From positions 1,601,501 to 1,665,500 of the forward strand of contig NZ_CP135162.1 in NCBI RefSeq assembly GCF_001940165.2: a stretch of DNA of 64,000 bases. Reading direction: 5' to 3'. Made by a program: the position numbers and the translations under genes. The notes under the pieces were generated by a model. That model was given only the letters and a program-made list of their open reading frames with translations, was not told the origin of the DNA and did not search any database. Every line of letters starts with the position of its first letter. Position 1 is the stretch's first letter. This document shows, in pieces, positions 58,822 to 64,000 of this stretch. The DNA comes from Roseburia sp. 831b (GTDB lineage Bacteria; Bacillota; Clostridia; Lachnospirales; Lachnospiraceae).

Positions 58822-60165
58822 TTATTTCCAATCCCTGCTTCTCCACTCTTTTCTTAGGAACATAACCGCCACAACTGCTGCCACAGTCTCTGCAATTGGA
58901 AATGCAATCCATACTCCGTCTGTTCCGATGCTTCTAGAACTTATGATTGCAATTGGAAGCAAAATAATAAACTGACGGAGTAATGTGATAATCAGACTGA
59001 TAACTCCCTTTCCGATTCCTTCAAATTCTGCTGCAATGATAATACCAACTGCGGAAGGCACAAAGGCGATGCTGACAATTCGAAGCAGACGCTCTCCTAA
59101 CACATACATCTCTTCGGTCGCATCAAACATTCCAAGAAATACATCTGGAATCAGCCAGAAAAGAAGCGTTCCAATCACCATTACCGTTCCAACCAAAAGA
59201 ATCGAATATTTCATGATTTCTTTTTCACGTTTCATCAGTTTTGCTCCGTATTGGAAACCAACAAGCGGTCGGATTCCTTGAATCAACCCGCTGACCGGCA
59301 TATATACAAACGTTTGTAGTTTGTAGTAGATTCCAAACACTGCAACCCCTATCGGTGTCAGTCCAGAAAGAATAACATTTAAGCCCGATACCAAAAAGGA
59401 TGGTAATGCCATCACAAGTGCAGATGGAATTCCGACCGCATAAATTTGCTTTACAATCGGTAACATCTCATCCCGGCGTTCTAATTTTCTGCTTCTTAGC
59501 TCACTCTTTCCTTTTAAGAACAGAATCACTCCGATTCCTGCAGAAGTCATCTGTCCGGCAACCGTAGCGATAGCCGCACCCTTTACTCCAAGGGCTGGCA
59601 TTGGGCCAAGTCCGAAAATTAAAATTGGATCTAACACAATATTAACCACACAACCTGCTGCCTGTAAGGTCATGGAAATCATCATTTTTCCCATCGCCTG
59701 GAAAATCTTTTCTAACGTGATGTGTAACATCTGACCAAAGGAAAATAAAACGATGATAACACCATAATCCATGCAATATTTTAAAACCTGCTCATTTGTT
59801 GCATACAAACCCACAAATGGACGGAGAATCAAAAGCCCGACTATGGCATCAAACAGATACTGAAATACACTTAGAATCAGGCCGACTCCTACTGCCTCCT
59901 CCGCTTTCTTTCGATTCCCGGCTCCCATATTTCTTGCAATATAAGAATTCAGACCAACGCCTGCACCAACTGCAATCGAAAGCATCATATTCTGTATCGG
60001 GAAAACAATCGACACAGCAGATAATGCATCCTGGCTTAATCTAGCCACAAAGATACTGTCAATAATGTTGTAAAGTGACTGAATCAACATAGATAACATC
60101 GGCGGAAATGCCATGTAGCACACCAGCGGGAAAACCATTTTTGTCCCCATATCATTTTCTCTCAT
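58822..60165 (-). CDS. MATE-family multidrug exporter
   Basis: 447 residues from ATG at 60165 behind GGAG; a longer frame reaches 60201. Twelve membrane helices, starting VFPLVCYMAFPPMLSMLIQS, with LYNIIDSIFVARLSQDALSA (MATE helix 1-2 motif), the second-half repeat LVSGLNVILSGLTPIGVAVF and GIRPLVGFQYGAKLMKREKE. MATE proteins expel drugs in exchange for sodium or protons. The leader upstream encodes a 14-residue peptide and a terminator (60256-60328), so the gene is likely induced by an agent that stalls ribosomes. Confidence 0.95.
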   Translation of the reverse strand: MRENDMGTKMVFPLVCYMAFPPMLSMLIQSLYNIIDSIFVARLSQDALSAVSIVFPIQNMMLSIAVGAGVGLNSYIARNMGAGNRKKAEEAVGVGLILSVFQYLFDAIVGLLILRPFVGLYATNEQVLKYCMDYGVIIVLFSFGQMLHITLEKIFQAMGKMMISMTLQAAGCVVNIVLDPILIFGLGPMPALGVKGAAIATVAGQMTSAGIGVILFLKGKSELRSRKLERRDEMLPIVKQIYAVGIPSALVMALPSFLVSGLNVILSGLTPIGVAVFGIYYKLQTFVYMPVSGLIQGIRPLVGFQYGAKLMKREKEIMKYSILLVGTVMVIGTLLFWLIPDVFLGMFDATEEMYVLGERLLRIVSIAFVPSAVGIIIAAEFEGIGKGVISLIITLLRQFIILLPIAIISSRSIGTDGVWIAFPIAETVAAVVAVMFLRKEWRSRDWK

Positions 60166-60255
60166 ACTATCTCCATTCCTGCGCCATACAACTTGTTCCA
60201 ATTATCGTAATATCCGTCCTGTTTTCACACTGACATCACGTCTTGTCTTTGCTCA

Positions 60256-60318
60256 CAAAAATAGGGCTACCCCTCCCTCTGTTTTATAAACTCAGAAAAC
60301 AGAAAAAAGGTATAGCCC
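60256..60318 (-). terminator. Attenuator hairpin upstream of the MATE gene
   Basis: On the minus strand GGGCTA (60318-60313) pairs with TAGCCC (60269-60264); CC/GG and TCTGTTTT/AAAACAGA extend the stem. It is followed by TATTTTTG. It lies between the promoter (60357-60386) and the MATE start, so it should end most transcripts unless disrupted. Confidence 0.8.
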
Positions 60319-60328
60319 GTTGGCGCAT
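60284..60328 (-). CDS. Leader peptide MRQRAIPFFCFLSL
   Basis: A 14-residue frame, ATG at 60328 and TAA at 60284-60286, starting about 22 nt after the predicted transcription start. Residues 2-4 are R-Q-R, the +X+ pattern (as MRLR in ErmD leader peptides) known for drug-dependent ribosome stalling. Codon 4 (CGG) supplies the first bases of the terminator's 5' arm. The ribosome site is weak (AAAAGAAAA). Function is inferred from layout. Confidence 0.65.
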   Translation of the reverse strand: MRQRAIPFFCFLSL

Positions 60329-60356
60329 TTTTTATTTTCTTTTCAAACCGCGTGTT

Positions 60357-60386
60357 ACTATATCATATCTTCTTCCCCAGTGTCAA
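60357..60386 (-). promoter_or_regulatory. Promoter of the MATE leader
   Basis: -35 TTGACA (60381-60386), 18-bp spacer, -10 TATAGT (60357-60362) on the minus strand. Confidence 0.8.
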
Positions 60387-60427
60387 GCACATTTTTCTCT
60401 CATACACGAAAAACTTTTACTTTGAAA

Positions 60428-60742
60428 GAATCGGGTGTCAAAAGATAGCTCACAAATTAGTTGCTGGCAAATTACACAAAGACGAGACTATTTTTGTGAC
60501 TTTGGGAGAACATTAGAAAATCTTAGTATGCCTCCCTATGCCTAGTGATGTTCTGCCATGGATGGCAGAACAAGGCTTCACGAGCCACGGATGGCTCGTT
60601 GAATGCCGCTCACGTCACTTCAAAATAATCTCCAACAGGCATACTTAGACTTTTCTTATGTTTACCCATCGGAACAAAATAGACTTGGCTTTGTGTAATT
60701 TGCCAACAAGAAAACTGTAAGCTATCTTTTGACACCCGATTC
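60428..60742. mobile_element. Palindromic non-coding element, copy C (315 bp)
   Basis: A perfect 23-bp outer stem starts GAATCGGGTGTCAAAAGATA; a second perfect 16-bp stem starts GGCAAATTACACAAAG. Inner arms with AACATTAGAAAA and TAGTATGCC pair with the other half, and two terminal hairpins, GTTCTGCC/GGCAGAAC and CGAGCC/GGCTCG, stand at the top. Flanks TTTGAAA and TTTAAAG agree at five of seven bases. Same orientation as copy A. Lies between the MATE leader promoter and the solute-binding protein gene; no coding capacity. Confidence 0.85.
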
Positions 60743-60759
60743 TTTAAAGGGAATCTGAC

Positions 60760-61734
60760 TTATTTATACTCAGACACATTGCTGCTGTCTACTTTTTCAA
60801 ATGGAACCCAGATATATTTTCCATCCTCCGTAGCGCCCTCTATATCCTTGATAGATTCACCTTTTACAAATCTGATTGCTGCCTCTAGTGCTGCCGTTCC
60901 CTGTCCAACCGCAGACTGATAAACGGTAAATGCCATCTCGCCGTTTTCGATTGCCTCGCATCCGTCCGCAGTCGCATCAACACCCAGAATCGGCAACTCA
61001 TTCAAATCGATTTTTGCTTCCTTACATGCCTCTACAACACCAAGTGCCATGTCATCGTTGTTGCAAATTACACAGTCTACCGGAGAACCGGTTTTTAAGA
61101 ACACTTCGAACATTTGTTTCGCCTGCTCTGTCTCCCAGTTTGCATAATCCTCGAAAACATAGTTGATTGTCTTTCCACTTTCCTCTAGGGTCTTTTTGGC
61201 ACCTTTGGTTCTTCCATTGGTTGCAGAATGATTCTTCGGTCCTTTTAAAATAACCACATTAATCTCATCCTTATCTGCAAACTGATCCAGCACATATTCT
61301 GCCTGGTATTGTCCTGCTACACTTTCATCTGAACCTACATAGATGTCTTCCGCTGCATCTAACTGGTCATCCTCCGGGCAGCTGTTGATGAAGATAATTG
61401 GGATATCCCCAGCATTTGCCTTTAACTCTACAACAGTATCTACGGATACCGGTCCACAAATGATGGCGTCATAATTTTCTTTTACCGCAGTTTTGATATG
61501 TTCTACCTGGTTTTCAATGGAATCTTCTGCATCTAAAACATCCAGTTGAACTCCCTCCTTATCGGCAGTTTCCTGTGCGGCATCTACTAACATCTGTCGG
61601 AATGTATCCATGGAACTGATGGAAAGAAGCACCTTCATTTTTCCATTACTGGCTGTGCCTGTATTTCCACAACCTGTAAAGCAATATGTTATCATGATTG
61701 CTATGCTCAATAAGATTCCAAGCTTTTTCTTCAT
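60760..61734 (-). CDS. Sugar-type solute-binding lipoprotein (RbsB-like)
   Basis: 324 residues. Lipoprotein signal KKKLGILLSIAIMITYCFTG with lipid-attached Cys22 (FTGCGN). Then a type I periplasmic-binding fold: MKVLLSISSMDTFRQMLVDA, YDAIICGPVSVDTVVEL, VILKGPKNHSATNGRTKGAK, CVICNNDDMALGVVEACKEA and LGVDATADGCEAIENGEMAF, close to the ribose/galactose class. No ABC permease or ATPase genes are next to it. Instead it follows a chemoreceptor gene by 2 bp. It may serve to present a ligand to that receptor. Confidence 0.9.
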   Translation of the reverse strand: MKKKLGILLSIAIMITYCFTGCGNTGTASNGKMKVLLSISSMDTFRQMLVDAAQETADKEGVQLDVLDAEDSIENQVEHIKTAVKENYDAIICGPVSVDTVVELKANAGDIPIIFINSCPEDDQLDAAEDIYVGSDESVAGQYQAEYVLDQFADKDEINVVILKGPKNHSATNGRTKGAKKTLEESGKTINYVFEDYANWETEQAKQMFEVFLKTGSPVDCVICNNDDMALGVVEACKEAKIDLNELPILGVDATADGCEAIENGEMAFTVYQSAVGQGTAALEAAIRFVKGESIKDIEGATEDGKYIWVPFEKVDSSNVSEYK

Positions 61735-61736
61735 TT

Positions 61737-63740
61737 CTAGCGCTCTCCTTTCTCTATCTGGAACATCTCAACCTGTTTTGCCAGTTCTTTTGCAGACTCT
61801 GTTAATTCCTCTGCATCGTGTGCGACTGCCTGGCTGTTGTCAGTGATGGAATTAGCCTGCTCTACCATCGTATCTGATGTTGCTAAAATTTCTTCTGAAC
61901 TTGCTGCCTGCTCCTCTGAAATCGCAGCCACACTGCTTGCCACACCATCTACTTTCTCCACTTTTTCAATCATCTGCTTCACAAGATTGCTTACTACATC
62001 AATATTATCAAAAATCAAATCAAACGTCTTTAATGCGTCTCCTACAAGCTCACTGCTGCTGTTGATGTTGCTGACGCTATCATCTGCCTGTCTGACTGCA
62101 TCTTTTACCAGCTCATTGATTTCAGAAATCAGATTTTCTATGCTATGTACAGAGTTTGCACTATTTTGTGCCAGCTGACCGATTTCGGTCGCCACAACAG
62201 CAAATCCTTTTCCTGCCTCACCTGCTCTTGCAGCCTCAATGGATGCATTTAAAGATAACAGATTTGTCTCCTCTGCAATTCCGCTGATAACTCCTGTGAT
62301 GTTGGTAATTTCCTCGGATGCCTTTCCGACTTTATCAATCGCCTGCTGCAGTTTCAAAACGGATTCATTAATGCTTTGCATTGCATTTCCAACATTCTGC
62401 ATATCCGTTTTTCCTTTGCGGGATGCCTCCACGGTCTCTTTCATCTTACCATCGACCTGTTCGCCATCTTCTCTTGTATCTGCGACAACCATCGCCAGTG
62501 TTGTTGCATTTTCCGCAATCTCATTGACCGAAAGGGATAACTGCTCCACGGTATTATTTAACTCCTGCATCGACTGGCTTTGTGTTTTCGAGGCATTGTA
62601 CATCTCCCGGGAAACCTGATTACTGCTATCTGCCTGTGCGTGTAATTTGCCGGACACGCCATGAATCGAAGCAATCATATTGCGCATGGATTCAATAAAC
62701 TTCTCTACTCCTGCACTCATCACACCGATTTCATCATTGCTCTTGGTTGCAACACTTACCGTAAAATCACCTTCTGTCATCGATGTAATAATATTGGTAA
62801 GTTCTTTTACCGGCTTGATGGTCACATGAATAACCCGGCTGATCAAAACGGCTAATATCAGCACCGAAATAGCTGCTATGACAATCATGACCGTTCTAAC
62901 CGTGTTAATATCTGCATAAATAATGGACGTTGGAATATAGGACACCAATAACCAGTCCGTTCCCGATATTTCTTTAAAAGCCGTCAGGTTTCCATTAATC
63001 TCTTCCATATCGTAGTCACCCTGCTGTCTCTTTTCATCGATTTCCTTCATCAGGGAGCTGTCTGAATCACTTAACTTTGTTGAAATCAGGCTGTTATCAC
63101 GGTGTGCTAAAATCGTACCATCTGATGAATTAATCAAAAATGCCTGTGCGTCATCCATTTCTACAAAACTATTTACAATAATACTGATTCGCTGCAGGGA
63201 CAAATCCGCTGATATTACCTTCATAACCCCTGAATTATCGTTTAAAATACCGGATGCACTAATCACTGCCTCACCATTCTCATTGGTATAGGCATCTGTG
63301 AATCCCATGTTCAATCTGGTTAATCCATCCTGATACCATACGGACTCCGTCGGATTACTCTCCTTTTTCTCTGAGCCATCCGCCACAAGCAGCTTGCCAT
63401 TCTCCTCTGCGACGTACAATCCTTCCGGATAGTTGTCATTGTAACCATAGTATTGGTCTAAGACAGCCTGAAGACTTTCTTCATCTGAAACTGTTCCTTC
63501 TATGGTCTGTTTCACACTTTGAAATGCGGCTAAATTCTCATTCAGCCAGGACTCAATCTCATTTGACTGATTTTCAATAGATGAATTCAAAAGACTTTTG
63601 GAATATCCGGTTATAATACTTTTTGATATAAAATAAGACACCCCAACCAGCAGCAATACAATCACGATTACAACCGGAAGAATCGTTCCCAAAAGCTTCG
63701 TCATAATTGGAACCATTTTCTTTTGTTTTTCCTGATTCAT
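61737..63740 (-). CDS. Methyl-accepting chemotaxis protein with dCache-like sensor
   Basis: 667 residues. Helix 1 at about 15-37 ([20 protein letters not shown]), a large external double-Cache-like sensor to about 285 ([40 protein letters not shown]), helix 2 ([20 protein letters not shown]), HAMP ([20 protein letters not shown]), signalling domain with tip [20 protein letters not shown]. The SBP gene begins 2 bp after its stop, one operon from a strong promoter. It may sense ligands directly through Cache and indirectly through the SBP. Confidence 0.95.
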   Translation of the reverse strand: MNQEKQKKMVPIMTKLLGTILPVVIVIVLLLVGVSYFISKSIITGYSKSLLNSSIENQSNEIESWLNENLAAFQSVKQTIEGTVSDEESLQAVLDQYYGYNDNYPEGLYVAEENGKLLVADGSEKKESNPTESVWYQDGLTRLNMGFTDAYTNENGEAVISASGILNDNSGVMKVISADLSLQRISIIVNSFVEMDDAQAFLINSSDGTILAHRDNSLISTKLSDSDSSLMKEIDEKRQQGDYDMEEINGNLTAFKEISGTDWLLVSYIPTSIIYADINTVRTVMIVIAAISVLILAVLISRVIHVTIKPVKELTNIITSMTEGDFTVSVATKSNDEIGVMSAGVEKFIESMRNMIASIHGVSGKLHAQADSSNQVSREMYNASKTQSQSMQELNNTVEQLSLSVNEIAENATTLAMVVADTREDGEQVDGKMKETVEASRKGKTDMQNVGNAMQSINESVLKLQQAIDKVGKASEEITNITGVISGIAEETNLLSLNASIEAARAGEAGKGFAVVATEIGQLAQNSANSVHSIENLISEINELVKDAVRQADDSVSNINSSSELVGDALKTFDLIFDNIDVVSNLVKQMIEKVEKVDGVASSVAAISEEQAASSEEILATSDTMVEQANSITDNSQAVAHDAEELTESAKELAKQVEMFQIEKGER

Positions 63741-63774
63741 TTTCTTCTTCCTCCCCAGTTCATACTATATATTT

Positions 63775-63803
63775 ATTATAGTACTTTTGTATGTTTTGTA
63801 CAA
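63775..63803 (-). promoter_or_regulatory. Sigma-A promoter of the chemoreceptor-SBP operon
   Basis: -35 TTGTAC (63798-63803), 17-bp spacer, -10 TATAAT (63775-63780). Confidence 0.8.
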
Positions 63804-63878
63804 GCATTTTGCTTTTTTTTGTGATTTTTCGTGTTTATAGTACATTTTACTTCTTATTGTGTGAAAATATTGATTGCA

Positions 63879-64000
63879 TTACGCAATTTTAAACAACTTT
63901 AATACATGAAGTGCTCTTGTCGCATCGATATAGAGTGCCTGTTGCTCCAATGGTGTCTTATAATTTTGCAAATCCGGTACGAGTACCGCATCGAATTCCA
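63879..64000 (-). CDS. C-terminal end of a UvrD/HelD-like helicase (5' part outside window)
   Basis: The last 39 codons before TAA at 63879-63881. The peptide EFDAVLVPDLQ, then EQQALYIDATRALHVLKLF, matches helicase motifs V-VI at the end of superfamily 1 proteins of the HelD/UvrD kind (EFDAV-VPD and LYIA-TRALH). The usual Cys or Val before TRAL is Asp here. Only the tail is visible. Confidence 0.6.
   Translation of the reverse strand, partial: EFDAVLVPDLQNYKTPLEQQALYIDATRALHVLKLFKIA

Overview
The window is about 64 kb of a low-GC, AT-rich Firmicutes chromosome, most likely a spore-forming gut anaerobe of the Lachnospiraceae (Roseburia/Agathobacter/Blautia-like). Grounds: a T-box on thrS, a CIRCE element on groESL, Spo0E-like and PdaA-like sporulation proteins, a monomeric [FeFe]-hydrogenase, many chemoreceptors, and a large secreted GH53 galactanase with a wall-anchor-like C-terminus. 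The genus cannot be fixed from sequence reading alone. I see no rRNA, tRNA, CRISPR array, phage or transposase. Most genes lie on the minus strand.

Layout: 1-2.1 kb, start of the division cluster (mraZ, rsmH, ftsL-like) with an intact MraZ operator. 2.1-8.9 kb, a tiny Spo0E-like gene behind a long structured leader and a Spo0A box, a Zn-phospholipase C-like protein, DUF1540, thrS with T-box, a SEC-C protein, and a secreted metallopeptidase that seems to start at AUA. 8.9-12.7 kb, a gliding-type ABC exporter operon. 12.7-19.3 kb, purA-HAD, then NUDIX-mgsA-degV-lysR, then a chemoreceptor. 19.4-25.5 kb, groESL, galK with a divergent AraC regulator, and an Mbeg1-like hydrolase. 25.6-38.2 kb, a chemoreceptor, the GH53 galactanase, an [FeFe]-hydrogenase with a Rex-like site, and a pentose isomerase-xylulokinase pair facing a LacI regulator. 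Galactanase and galK fit use of plant galactans.

38-47 kb, a carboxylate or amino-acid symporter, an RmlD-like reductase, and a maturation block: hypA, a large Fe-S/flavin oxidoreductase, hypB, a ferredoxin-ASKHA corrinoid activator and a cobalamin-activation-like protein. No nickel or corrinoid enzyme is in view. 47-64 kb, a degenerate GGDEF protein, a rhodanese-TtcA fusion, rsmF, a Na/Pi transporter, LeuA fused to an AraC-type DNA-binding domain, a TetM-like ribosomal GTPase fused to a YacP/Rae1-like NYN nuclease domain, pdaA-like, a MATE exporter behind a leader-peptide attenuator, a solute-binding protein paired with a chemoreceptor, and the end of a helicase gene.

The most interesting items: (1) the TetM-like/NYN fusion; (2) the LeuA-AraC fusion with a perfect 16-bp palindrome upstream; (3) the MRQR leader peptide whose fourth codon sits on the 5' arm of a terminator before the MATE gene; (4) a family of three palindromic non-coding elements (313, 315 and 73 bp) with paired base changes in their stems, a 7-bp flanking duplication at one copy, and one copy that looks like an internal-deletion derivative; (5) the Spo0E-like locus with Spo0A box, structured leader and (TTCT)7 tract.
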